From Candidatus Sedimenticola sp. (ex Thyasira tokunagai) (lineage in GTDB: Bacteria > Pseudomonadota > Gammaproteobacteria > Chromatiales > Chromatiaceae), in NCBI GenBank assembly GCA_037318855.1, contig CP134874.1, forward strand, positions 4,279,001-4,343,000: a stretch of 64,000 bases of DNA, given 5' to 3'. A program made the translations under genes and the position numbers. The number at the start of each line of letters is the position of its first letter. The first letter of the stretch is position 1. The notes under the pieces were generated by a model. The model did no database searches. It saw nothing but the letters and a program-made list of their open reading frames with translations, and was not told where the DNA came from. Shown one piece after another: positions 1-7,802 of this stretch.

Positions 1-18
1 CCAACCGTGCCAACTGAT

Positions 19-840
19 CTAGCATGATTTTTCCAGCAGATCCCGACCGAGCTCATCAGCGGGGTAGTGAAAGGGCACAGGACCATCGGCCAGCCCCTGC
101 ATAAACTGGCGCGTCCAAGCCGACTCGGAGTTAATCATCGCTTTCGGCGCCCCATGCTCGATCACCTTACCATTGGAGATCACATAGATCAGGTCAGCGA
201 TCTCTGCCGTCTCCTGTACATCGTGAGAGACGATGATACTGGTGAGCTTGCTGGCATCATTCAGCGCTCGTATCAACTCCACCAACACCCCCATAGAGAT
301 GGGATCCTGACCGGTAAAAGGCTCGTCGTACATAATCATCATCGGATCCAACACCATCGCCCGGGCCAGGGCGACACGCCGCGCCATACCACCGGAGAGT
401 TCACTCGGCATCAGATCACGGGCACCACGCAATCCCACCGCTTCCAGCTTCAGCAGCACCAGCTTGCGCAACATCGGCTCAGGCAGGTCGGTATGCTCCC
501 GCAGGGGATAGGCTACATTGTCGAAAACAGTGATATCGGTAAGCAGGGCTCCACTCTGGAAGAGCATACCCATACGCATTCGCAGACGGTAGAGATCCCG
601 GGTGCCGAGAGTGTGAATATCTTCTCCATCGACATGAATACTGCCCGCCTGGGGGCGGAGTTGTCCACCGATCAACTTCAGCAGGGTGGTCTTGCCGGTT
701 CCGCTGGGCCCCATAATGGCAGTGATCTTACCCCTGGGGATATCGATATCAACACCATCGAAAATCGCCCGTTCACCACGATAAAACCGTAGACCGCGTA
801 TCCTTACCAGAGGTTCCTGACTATTGTTCGAGTCTGCCAT
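19..840 (-). CDS. mlaF: Phospholipid ABC transporter ATPase MlaF
   Basis: This is the cytoplasmic ATPase of the Mla system, which moves phospholipids between the outer and inner membranes to keep outer-membrane asymmetry. Visible motifs are Walker A GPSGTGKT (residues 44-51), the signature LSGGM (148-152), Walker B IMYDEP (about 169-174) and the switch histidine in IVSHD. The 273-residue length is normal for MlaF, and the GQDPIS stretch after Walker B is typical of this subfamily rather than of amino-acid importers. The stop lies 19 bases from the window edge, so the expected permease gene mlaE would lie just outside on the left. Family call is firm; the partner genes are inferred from known operons. 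Confidence 0.93.
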   Translation of the reverse strand: MADSNNSQEPLVRIRGLRFYRGERAIFDGVDIDIPRGKITAIMGPSGTGKTTLLKLIGGQLRPQAGSIHVDGEDIHTLGTRDLYRLRMRMGMLFQSGALLTDITVFDNVAYPLREHTDLPEPMLRKLVLLKLEAVGLRGARDLMPSELSGGMARRVALARAMVLDPMMIMYDEPFTGQDPISMGVLVELIRALNDASKLTSIIVSHDVQETAEIADLIYVISNGKVIEHGAPKAMINSESAWTRQFMQGLADGPVPFHYPADELGRDLLEKSC

Positions 841-969
841 GGCCCGTTATTTTTCTCTTTATCTCCACCGAAGAGGTTCACGCCTCATCAGTGACTTCAT
901 TTTTAAAGCTTCGGCTTTTGTACCCTTGGAAAACCGTAGCGTCAAGAGCTGATATATTTCCATTCCTGT

Positions 970-1135
970 TTAGGGAACCTCTGAACAAGTCATGACCGAT
1001 TGCCATGCACTCAGGAGACGCAATATCTGCGTTGAAAATCTTGCTAATAGCCTGCTATCAGCTGCGATCTTCGCCTTGATCTTGTGCCTCCTGAGCACAG
1101 TTCAATTCGGCCAGACTTACTCAGAGGCTCCTTAG
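970..1135. repeat. MITE-like element with TTAG target duplication
   Basis: A 158-bp element (974-1131) begins GGAACCTCTGAACAAGTC and ends in the imperfect inverse of that sequence (reading inward GGAGCCTCTGAGTAAGTC). It is bounded on both sides by TTAG, a YTAR-type duplication as made by IS5-family transposases. It has no coding capacity. The right-hand TTAG contains the stop codon (TAA on the minus strand) of the neighbouring DUF72 gene. It fills most of the gap between that gene and mlaF; nothing else is recognisable in 841-969. Confidence 0.7.
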
Positions 1136-1755
1136 AGCAGTCCCATCAGCTCCAGCAGGGTCTTGGCTTCCTGCATCTTTCCTACATCGGGTGCCTTACC
1201 GCCAACAAAAAGTGCCGGGGTAATACTATCCACTCCACCATTATACTCAACCGATTCCAGTAGCTTTCGCAGACTACGCAGGTCGGGCATATGTTCGCTA
1301 TCGAGCAGCACCCCTTTGCGGCCGGCACCCTGGCCAACGGCAACAAAGCAAGCACTATCATCTTCTCGAACAACAGCCATAAGGCGTGGCACCCGCAGGC
1401 TACCGGCCTCCATGACAGCATCAACACCCTGCAACAGCACCCCTTTCAACATATCACCTAGAGAGACGGCACAGGCTTCCAGTTGTTGCAGCCGCACGCT
1501 GGAGGTATCAGAGAGTTCGAGATAGAAGCAGAAACCCTCAGGCACTTCATCGCACCACTCTTCCCATCCACTCTCTCCGGTACCACTCCACTCTGCCTCG
1601 GGAACCAATACCCCTGGAAACTCATTGGCGTAGTAACCGAGACGCCACTCGCTTGGCAGGTCATCCGGGTAGAAGCTACCGACCCAGACATCATGATCCC
1701 AGCCCCTCGCTCCGACCACAAATCCGAGATCACCCCAACCACCCTCTCCTGACAT
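1132..1755 (-). CDS. DUF72-like protein, short form
   Basis: A 207-residue protein whose N-terminus resembles DUF72: a VGARGWDHDVWVGSFYP stretch corresponds to the GtsGWsyp-W-g-fYP motif of that family, followed by an LPSEWRLGYYANEF segment. DUF72 proteins have a TIM-barrel-like fold of unknown function and are usually 240-280 residues, so this one is short and its C-terminal half is not recognisable. GAGG sits seven bases before the ATG, supporting the start. It lies just upstream of a MITE that ends on its stop codon, and 27 bases from the TauE/SafE-like gene on the same strand, suggesting cotranscription. No biochemical role can be given. Confidence 0.7.
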   Translation of the reverse strand: MSGEGGWGDLGFVVGARGWDHDVWVGSFYPDDLPSEWRLGYYANEFPGVLVPEAEWSGTGESGWEEWCDEVPEGFCFYLELSDTSSVRLQQLEACAVSLGDMLKGVLLQGVDAVMEAGSLRVPRLMAVVREDDSACFVAVGQGAGRKGVLLDSEHMPDLRSLRKLLESVEYNGGVDSITPALFVGGKAPDVGKMQEAKTLLELMGLL

Positions 1756-1782
1756 AACAACCTCAGCTTTAACCTAGAATCC

Positions 1783-2463
1783 CTACAGCGCCTGCCACAG
1801 GGTATAGACTCCGAACAGTATCACCACCCCACCCGCCACCCGACGCCACCCAGGCGACTGGGAGATCCGTGCAGCCGCACCGGCCAGAACCCCCATCAAC
1901 ATAAGATTCGGCAGGGTACCCAAGGCAAAGGCGAACATCAGCGCCGCCCCTTGTAGGGCACCACCTGACGAAACCGCATTGACCAGCATACTGTAGACCA
2001 AACCACAGGGGACCCACCCCCAAACCAAGCCGACAACCAGTGCCTGAGAGGGACTTTTCACCGGCATCAATCGACGACTGACCGGCTCTATACGGCGCCA
2101 AAGGGATCCACCCATCCGCTCCACCCGCCCCAACAACATCCACCAGCCGGAAAGATAGAGCCCGAGAAGGATCATAAAAACACCTGCAACCGCCAGCAGC
2201 AGACGCTGAGCGTAGTAGACCGGCATCAACTGGGCCAGCAGCATACCGATACCCCCCATCACCGCACCGGCAATAACGTAGCTGAGAATCCGTCCAAAAT
2301 TGTAGGCGAGCTGAAAAGGGAGCATGGAGCCAAAACTACGCCGCTCCTCCGGGAGGCCGAAGGTGAGCGCACCGACAATGCCCCCACACATACCGACGCA
2401 GTGAACCCCGCCGAGCAGGCCAACAACAAATGCACTGATATAAGGGAGCCAGGACTCCATCAA
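1783..2463 (-). CDS. TauE/SafE-like membrane protein (COG2836 type)
   Basis: A 226-residue integral membrane protein with about six hydrophobic segments. The N-terminal motif GGVHCVGMCGG (residues about 18-28) is the cysteine-containing signature of the COG2836 branch, often found near cytochrome cbb3 oxidase and copper-handling genes and structurally related to DsbD/CcdA transmembrane domains. It is labelled sulfite exporter in many databases, but that role is not established for this branch. Its ATG overlaps the stop of ampG by four bases (ATGA), so translation is probably coupled. Function is open: thiol/copper chemistry at the inner membrane, or anion export. Confidence 0.8.
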   Translation of the reverse strand: MMESWLPYISAFVVGLLGGVHCVGMCGGIVGALTFGLPEERRSFGSMLPFQLAYNFGRILSYVIAGAVMGGIGMLLAQLMPVYYAQRLLLAVAGVFMILLGLYLSGWWMLLGRVERMGGSLWRRIEPVSRRLMPVKSPSQALVVGLVWGWVPCGLVYSMLVNAVSSGGALQGAALMFAFALGTLPNLMLMGVLAGAAARISQSPGWRRVAGGVVILFGVYTLWQAL

Positions 2464-4007
2464 CTCACCCTTGGCGGACTCAAACGCCCAGCGAGATAGA
2501 CCAGTAGCAGTACCGGCACACCCAACAGGGCGGTGAAAAGGAAAAAGCGCTCATAGCCGACACTGTCGACAATTGAGCCTGAGTAACCGCCCAACAGTTT
2601 TGGCAAAAGCGTCATCAGTGAGCTAAAGAGGGCGTACTGAAAGGCAGTAAAGGAGATATTGGTCAGACTCGACAGATAGGCGACAAAGGCGGCGCCGGCA
2701 ACTCCAGCACTGAGATTGTCGGCTGTTATCACCATGATCAGCATGGGTACGTTGTCCCCGGTCTGTGCCAACAGCATAAACAGCAGATTGGTGGCGGCAG
2801 AGAGGAGGGCACCAAGAAAAAGAATCCGCATCACACCATAGCGCAAAGAGAGCATGCCGCCGAGAAATCCACCGACAATGGTCATCACCAGGCCGAATGT
2901 TTTAGTGATATCGGCAATCTGATCCTTGGTGAAGCCCATGTCCTGATAGAAGACGTTGGAGATCACCCCGAGCACGATATCCGATATCCGATACAAACCT
3001 ACCAGTGCCAGGATCAGCAGAGCCGGGCGCCCGTAGCGGTGAAAAAAATCGGCCATCGGCTCCAGGTAGGTCTCTCGCAGCATCTCCCCTCGTGCCAACC
3101 CTATCAGCACTGCAGCCCTGGCAACGACAAAAGCGACGATCACAGCGGCAAACAGGCGCAGACTCTCGACCAGGAAAGCGGCCAACGTCTTGTTAATTAC
3201 AGCGTCTTCCATCCATCGCTGCTTTATCTCTCCGGCAACATCCTGGGTAAAGAAAAAGACTCCGACAAAACTGAGGACCACCACCAGAAACAGTGCTAGA
3301 AAACGGAGCGTATCACTCAGGCTGCCGAGAAAACCGCCTTCACGGGGAGCGATCTCCGGCTCCCGAATAGCCAGGGTCGTTGCCACGCCAATCAGCATTA
3401 CCATCGCCATGGCAATATAGGTCAACTGCCAAGCCTGGTAGTGGTACTCCCCCTCTACGCCAAACGCAGCCGCCAGCTTCAGTGCCCCCGCTCCGGCCAC
3501 CAGCATACCAATGCGGTAACCGGCAATATAGGTGGAGGACATCAGCGCCTGAAGATCCGCCTCCGCTGATTCGATACGGTAGGCGTCGATAACGATATCC
3601 TGGGTGGCGCCGGAGAAGCCGAGCAGTACAGCGGCCAACGCCATCGGCGTGAGACTCTCCGTCGGGTCAGTGAAGGCCATCCACAGAATGGCGCAAATCA
3701 CCGAGAACTGGGCCAGCAACAACCAACTACGACGACGACCAAGCATCGATGTCAACCAGGGCAGAGACATCCTGTCGACAATCGGCGCCCAGATAAACTT
3801 GAACGAGTAGCCGAGAGCCGCCCAACTGAAATAGGTGACGGTGGAGCGGCTCACCTCTGCCTCACGCAACCACAGTGAGAGGGTGGAGAATATCAACAGT
3901 AGTGGTAACCCGGCGGAAAAACCGAGAAACAACATGGTCACCACCCGTGGATGACGATACGCCACCAGAGTCTCCCACCATGTTCGCTGTCGACCAGCCT
4001 CAGCCAC
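2460..4007 (-). CDS. ampG: AmpG-like muropeptide permease
   Basis: A major-facilitator-superfamily transporter of 515 residues with 12-14 hydrophobic helices. The start resembles AmpG (RHPRVVTMLFLGFSAGLPLLL, then a segment with LREAEVSRSTVTYFSW), as do the internal GATQDIVIDAYRIE motif and the DNLSAGVAGAAFVAYLSSL helix. AmpG imports GlcNAc-anhydroMurNAc peptides released from the wall into the cytoplasm for recycling, and in many species this affects beta-lactamase induction. The gene is first in a minus-strand run with the TauE/SafE-like gene, and diverges from pyrE. The 166-base divergent region should carry both promoters, but no confident -10/-35 was identified. Confidence 0.9.
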   Translation of the reverse strand: MAEAGRQRTWWETLVAYRHPRVVTMLFLGFSAGLPLLLIFSTLSLWLREAEVSRSTVTYFSWAALGYSFKFIWAPIVDRMSLPWLTSMLGRRRSWLLLAQFSVICAILWMAFTDPTESLTPMALAAVLLGFSGATQDIVIDAYRIESAEADLQALMSSTYIAGYRIGMLVAGAGALKLAAAFGVEGEYHYQAWQLTYIAMAMVMLIGVATTLAIREPEIAPREGGFLGSLSDTLRFLALFLVVVLSFVGVFFFTQDVAGEIKQRWMEDAVINKTLAAFLVESLRLFAAVIVAFVVARAAVLIGLARGEMLRETYLEPMADFFHRYGRPALLILALVGLYRISDIVLGVISNVFYQDMGFTKDQIADITKTFGLVMTIVGGFLGGMLSLRYGVMRILFLGALLSAATNLLFMLLAQTGDNVPMLIMVITADNLSAGVAGAAFVAYLSSLTNISFTAFQYALFSSLMTLLPKLLGGYSGSIVDSVGYERFFLFTALLGVPVLLLVYLAGRLSPPRVS

Positions 4008-4173
4008 TCGCCCTCTCCCTTTTAGCCCAAAGCGTCAGCCGCTCAAGATTGGCCAGATACAAAATGGCATATTTTTGCCTAGTACTGCGACATAGTCACG
4101 ACTATTTTTCCTTTTTCCTTGCATCTTTGCACCTGCGCACAGACAATTCCTTAATCGTTATTTGGAGTTACAC

Positions 4174-4815
4174 ATGCAAGCGTACCAACAGAAATTTCTC
4201 GACTTCGCCCTTGAAGTGGGCGTTCTTCGATTTGGTGAGTTCACCCTTAAATCGGGTCGCGTCAGTCCCTACTTCTTTAATGCGGGCCTATTCAACAGCG
4301 GCTCCAGCCTGGCGCGTCTCGGGCGTTTTTACGCCCAAACGATCGTTGACTCAGGCATCGAGTTCGATGTGCTCTATGGCCCTGCCTACAAAGGCATTCC
4401 CCTGGCGGCCGTCACCGCTGCCGCCCTCTACGACCACCACGGCTTGGATATCCCCTACGCCTTCAACAGAAAAGAGGCGAAAACCCACGGTGAGGGCGGC
4501 AATATCGTCGGCCACCCACTCGAGGGGCGGATTATGATTATCGATGATGTCATTACTGCAGGCACCGCCATCCGCGAATCGATGGAGACCATTAATGCCC
4601 ATGGCGCAGTCCCATCCGGTGTGGTGATCGCCCTCGACCGCCAGGAGCGCGGCACGGGTGAACGCTCGGCCATACAAGAGGTGGAGAGCGACTACAACAT
4701 GCCGGTGGCAGCCATCGTCCGACTCAACCACCTGATCTCCTATCTGGAGGATAAACAGGGTGACGAGGCATCCCTTACCGCCATCCAGAACTATAGAAAA
4801 GAGTACGGCGTATAG
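4174..4815 (+). CDS. pyrE: Orotate phosphoribosyltransferase
   Basis: Converts orotate and PRPP to OMP in de novo pyrimidine synthesis. The PRPP-binding signature MIIDDVITAGTAIRES is intact, and a YGPAYKGIPLAA loop precedes it, both diagnostic of PyrE. The ATG at 4174 was preferred over an in-frame TTG at 4162 because GGAG lies seven bases upstream of it and the product (213 residues, starting MQAYQQKFLDFAL) matches the usual PyrE N-terminus. It is near slmA, argB, dut and coaBC, the neighbourhood familiar from other gammaproteobacteria (coaBC-dut-slmA-pyrE). A DUF4124 gene follows 30 bases downstream. Confidence 0.96.
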   Translation: MQAYQQKFLDFALEVGVLRFGEFTLKSGRVSPYFFNAGLFNSGSSLARLGRFYAQTIVDSGIEFDVLYGPAYKGIPLAAVTAAALYDHHGLDIPYAFNRKEAKTHGEGGNIVGHPLEGRIMIIDDVITAGTAIRESMETINAHGAVPSGVVIALDRQERGTGERSAIQEVESDYNMPVAAIVRLNHLISYLEDKQGDEASLTAIQNYRKEYGV

Positions 4816-4845
4816 CTAATTCGTGACTATACTCACCCATATAGT

Positions 4846-5832
4846 ATGAAACAGACCACTCCCCTAATCACAGCACTGGGCACCGCCCTCTTAATCGCCT
4901 GCATCGGCACAGCTGATGCGGGCAGGTTGTACCGCTGGGTGGATGACCAGGGCAAAGTGCACTACTCCGACCATGTACCGACAGAGCACTCTCGTAGTGC
5001 TCGCAGTCAACTCGATGAGCGCGGTCTTGAGGTGAAACGTACCGAGGCGGCCAAAAGTGCGAAGGAGATCGCTCGTGAGAAGGAGCTTAAAAAACTGCGT
5101 GAAGAGCAGCAGCGTCTGATCGAACGGCAGCGGGCAAAAGATCAGGTACTGCTCCGCACCTTCCGTACCGAGGATGACATTCTGATGGCGCGTAATGGCA
5201 AGCTGACCTCCATCGACACCATGATCATGATCATCCGCAGCAACATCCGCAGTATGAAAGAGAGGCTGACCGACATACAACAGGCAGCTGCCGACCTGGA
5301 ACTCCAGGGACGAAAACCCTCAAAAAATCTGATTAAGGATATTGAGAGCACCCGCCTGCAACTAAAGGAGAACTACGCCTCAATCATCCGCAAAGAGGAG
5401 GATAAGGAGAAGATACGCAATAATTATGCACGTGACCTGACACGCTTCCGCAATCTGAAGAACCTCAGTGCACCGAGTGAAGAGTTGGTATCTGATGAGG
5501 AGTTGATCTCACTGCTCGATACGGTGGTAATCTGCCCGGATAAGAGGTCGTGTGACAAATCCTGGAATATGGTCGAAGCCTATGTCGGCAAACATGCCAC
5601 CACCCGGCTGCAGATGCTCAACGACTTCATCATCATGACTGCCGCACCAGCCAGTGACAGCGACATCAGTATTACCGTCTCACGCATCGTCAACAAAGAT
5701 GAACCCGGTGCAAAACTGTTCATGGATCTGACATGCAAAAACTCACCCCGGGGAGCAGACTTTTGCAAAACCGATGCAGTGAGAAAGATCCGGCGAGGAT
5801 TTCAGCCGTTTCTTAACGAAGACAATCGATAA
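4846..5832 (+). CDS. DUF4124 domain envelope protein
   Basis: A 328-residue predicted secreted protein. Residues 1-25 form a signal peptide (MKQTT, hydrophobic stretch, cut near TADA-GR). A DUF4124 segment follows (RLYRWVDDQGKVHYSDHVP, about residues 27-45), a short beta motif common at the N-terminus of proteobacterial periplasmic proteins. Residues about 60-205 are highly charged and look like a long coiled coil. A C-terminal domain has two cysteine pairs (ICPDKRSC, and LTCKNSP...DFC) that could form disulfides in the periplasm. No catalytic motif is visible. It is convergent with slmA. The function of DUF4124 proteins is unknown; a structural or binding role is inferred. Confidence 0.8.
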   Translation: MKQTTPLITALGTALLIACIGTADAGRLYRWVDDQGKVHYSDHVPTEHSRSARSQLDERGLEVKRTEAAKSAKEIAREKELKKLREEQQRLIERQRAKDQVLLRTFRTEDDILMARNGKLTSIDTMIMIIRSNIRSMKERLTDIQQAAADLELQGRKPSKNLIKDIESTRLQLKENYASIIRKEEDKEKIRNNYARDLTRFRNLKNLSAPSEELVSDEELISLLDTVVICPDKRSCDKSWNMVEAYVGKHATTRLQMLNDFIIMTAAPASDSDISITVSRIVNKDEPGAKLFMDLTCKNSPRGADFCKTDAVRKIRRGFQPFLNEDNR

Positions 5833-5899
5833 CCTAAAGATCTTGCCGACGCACCATCCAAACTCTCCATGTGGACACGCCCTTTGTCCCGACGATGCT

Positions 5900-6508
5900 T
5901 TACGAGGCAGCTGGGAACAAACTCTGCTCAACCAGCGCCCATTGGTCTTCCCACTCCGTCAGTGGCGTAACACGGAAGCGGGTACGCAGGAATTGATGCA
6001 TGCGGCCCTCAACTAGAGAGATCATCAGCGCCGCACCGGCTTCAGCGGCGCCACCTTCAGCCCCCTCCCGTAACCGAGCCTCTCGCAGAATCTGGCGCAG
6101 CTGAGTCTCCAGTCGGGCAAAAAACTGCTCGACGCGAGTGTGCAGCCTTTCAGTCTCACCCACCAGGGCATCGCCGAGCAGTACCCGGGTGATACCGGGG
6201 TTGCGCTCTGCAAAGCCAAGAAGCAGATAAAGCACCTTGGCACAACGCTGCCGTGTCCCCTTCTCCTCTTCAAGAATCTGGTTGATGCGGGCAAATACCG
6301 CCTCTTCGGCAAACTCGATCAGCCCCTCAAACATCTTCGCCTTGCTGGCAAAGTGGCGGTATAGCGCCGCCTCAGAGACACCCACCGCACGCGCCAGGGC
6401 CGCAGTAGTGATACGTTCGCCGGGGCTGCGTTCCAACTCCGCTGCCAGCGACTCAAGAATCAGTTGCTTGCGGGGGACTCTCTTGCCAGCTGTTTCAGGT
6501 GAACTCAT
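5900..6508 (-). CDS. slmA: Nucleoid occlusion factor SlmA (TetR family)
   Basis: A 202-residue TetR-type regulator. The helix-turn-helix lies at about residues 30-60 (ITTAALARAVGVSEAALYRHF, then SKAKMFEGLIEF), which is the SlmA version of the motif. SlmA binds specific DNA sites over the chromosome and blocks FtsZ polymerisation there, coupling division to chromosome position. Length and the C-terminal segment (MISLVEGRMHQFLRTRFRVTP) agree with the family. It starts 12 bases after the argB stop, so it is probably the last gene of the coaBC-dut-algC-argB-slmA run. Confidence 0.92.
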   Translation of the reverse strand: MSSPETAGKRVPRKQLILESLAAELERSPGERITTAALARAVGVSEAALYRHFASKAKMFEGLIEFAEEAVFARINQILEEEKGTRQRCAKVLYLLLGFAERNPGITRVLLGDALVGETERLHTRVEQFFARLETQLRQILREARLREGAEGGAAEAGAALMISLVEGRMHQFLRTRFRVTPLTEWEDQWALVEQSLFPAAS

Positions 6509-6520
6509 AGTCTATCGCTA

Positions 6521-7414
6521 TCAACAGCGTATCAGGGTACCTATACCCTCATCGGTAAACAGCTCCAGGAGAACCGCATGCTTTAACCTACCGTCGATAA
6601 TATGGGATGTACCGACACCGGTCTTCACCGCTTCCAGGGCACAACTGATCTTCGGCAACATGCCGCCGTGAATAGTACCGTCCGCAATCAAAGCATCCAC
6701 TCGGTCACTGTCCAATCCGGTCAACAGTTGACCCTCTTTATCCAGCAACCCCTTGGTGTTGGTTAGCAGAATCAGCTTCTCTGCATCCAACACCTCAGCC
6801 ATCTTACCCGCCACCAAGTCCGCGTTGATATTGTATGAATGGCCGTCACGACCAACACCAATGGGAGCAATGACTGGAATAAAGTTGCCACCAACCAACA
6901 TATCCACTACCGAGGCATCAATGCTCTCCACTATACCAACATGACCCATATCGATAATCTCCGGTACATCCAGATCAGGTGTTTTGCGAGTTACCACCAT
7001 CTTTTTGGCGTGAATAAGATCGCCATCCTTACCGGTCAAGCCAACGGCGGAACCACCGTGCCGGTTGAGTAGATTGACAATCTCCTTGTTTACCAGACCA
7101 CCGAGCACCATCTCCACCACATCCATGGTGTCACTGCTGGTTACCCGCATTCCCTGTATAAATTCACTCTCGATGCCGAGACGGCCCAACAGGCTGCCAA
7201 TCTGGGGACCTCCACCATGAACCACCACCGGATTGATGCCAACCAACTTCATCAACACCACATCGCGGGCAAAGCTCTCTTTCAGTTCATCATCAGTCAT
7301 GGCGTTGCCACCGTATTTGATGACGATGGTCTTACCACGGAAACGTTTGATATAGGGCAGTGCCTCGGTCAGTACGTGTGCAACATTCTGGGCCGATTCA
7401 GGGGAGAGACTCAT
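6521..7414 (-). CDS. argB: Acetylglutamate kinase
   Basis: Phosphorylates N-acetyl-L-glutamate in arginine biosynthesis. Family motifs are clear: KTIVIKYGGNAM near residue 30, the glycine-rich VVHGGGPQI loop, and NINADLVAGKMAE in the C-terminal half. The length of 297 residues is standard. The protein belongs to the amino-acid kinase family and acts in the cytoplasm; it may be arginine-inhibited, since an N-terminal helix (ALPYIKRFRGKT) precedes the first strand as in hexameric, feedback-sensitive enzymes (inference). It lies between the phosphomannomutase-like gene and slmA; the same algC-argB linkage is known in Pseudomonas. Confidence 0.96.
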   Translation of the reverse strand: MSLSPESAQNVAHVLTEALPYIKRFRGKTIVIKYGGNAMTDDELKESFARDVVLMKLVGINPVVVHGGGPQIGSLLGRLGIESEFIQGMRVTSSDTMDVVEMVLGGLVNKEIVNLLNRHGGSAVGLTGKDGDLIHAKKMVVTRKTPDLDVPEIIDMGHVGIVESIDASVVDMLVGGNFIPVIAPIGVGRDGHSYNINADLVAGKMAEVLDAEKLILLTNTKGLLDKEGQLLTGLDSDRVDALIADGTIHGGMLPKISCALEAVKTGVGTSHIIDGRLKHAVLLELFTDEGIGTLIRC

Positions 7415-7494
7415 GGTTATAACTCACTAGTGAAAAATCGATACCGCTAAGATACCGTCCGACAAAAACCAACCTAATTACCCCTGAAACTCAG

Positions 7495-7644
7495 CCGGAA
7501 ATGAACGCGAATAAACGCGAATATAGCTCTTCACGGGTAAATTGTTTAGACATTCTACTTACAATAATCACCAAGGGCATGTTCAGACGCTTTGCAATAT
7601 GGGAAGTATTTCATATATTTGCGTTCATACGCGTTCATTTGCGG
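7495..7644. repeat. 150-bp element with 30-bp inverted ends
   Basis: The 388-base gap between argB and the phosphomannomutase-like gene contains two 30-base arms, 7495-7524 and 7615-7644, that are inverse copies with about four mismatches (the left begins CCGGAAATGAACGCGAATAA; the right, read on the minus strand, begins CCGCAAATGAACGCGTATGA). A 90-base spacer separates them. Each arm contains an internal direct repeat of AAYGAACGCG type. A 63-codon ORF across it simply translates the repeat and is not believable as a gene. No transposase is present, so it looks like a non-autonomous insertion. Confidence 0.65.
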
Positions 7645-7802
7645 CCAATATTGATTTATCTTCTTCTATCACTGGCTGAGCATCAAGGGTAATCAAAAAA
7701 ATCAATAATGGCTCTGCTCAATAATCCTGAAACCAGGCGCGTAGGCGAACTTGCGCTCGAAAAACACGCTTCGGAGCCGACGATTCACTCACCAAAAGAC
7801 AG

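Noticed and set aside
67..792. 241-codon plus-strand ORF
   Set aside because: Antisense shadow of mlaF.
7501..7692. 63-codon plus-strand ORF in the argB gap
   Set aside because: It only translates the inverted repeat at 7495-7644 and has no ribosome-binding site.
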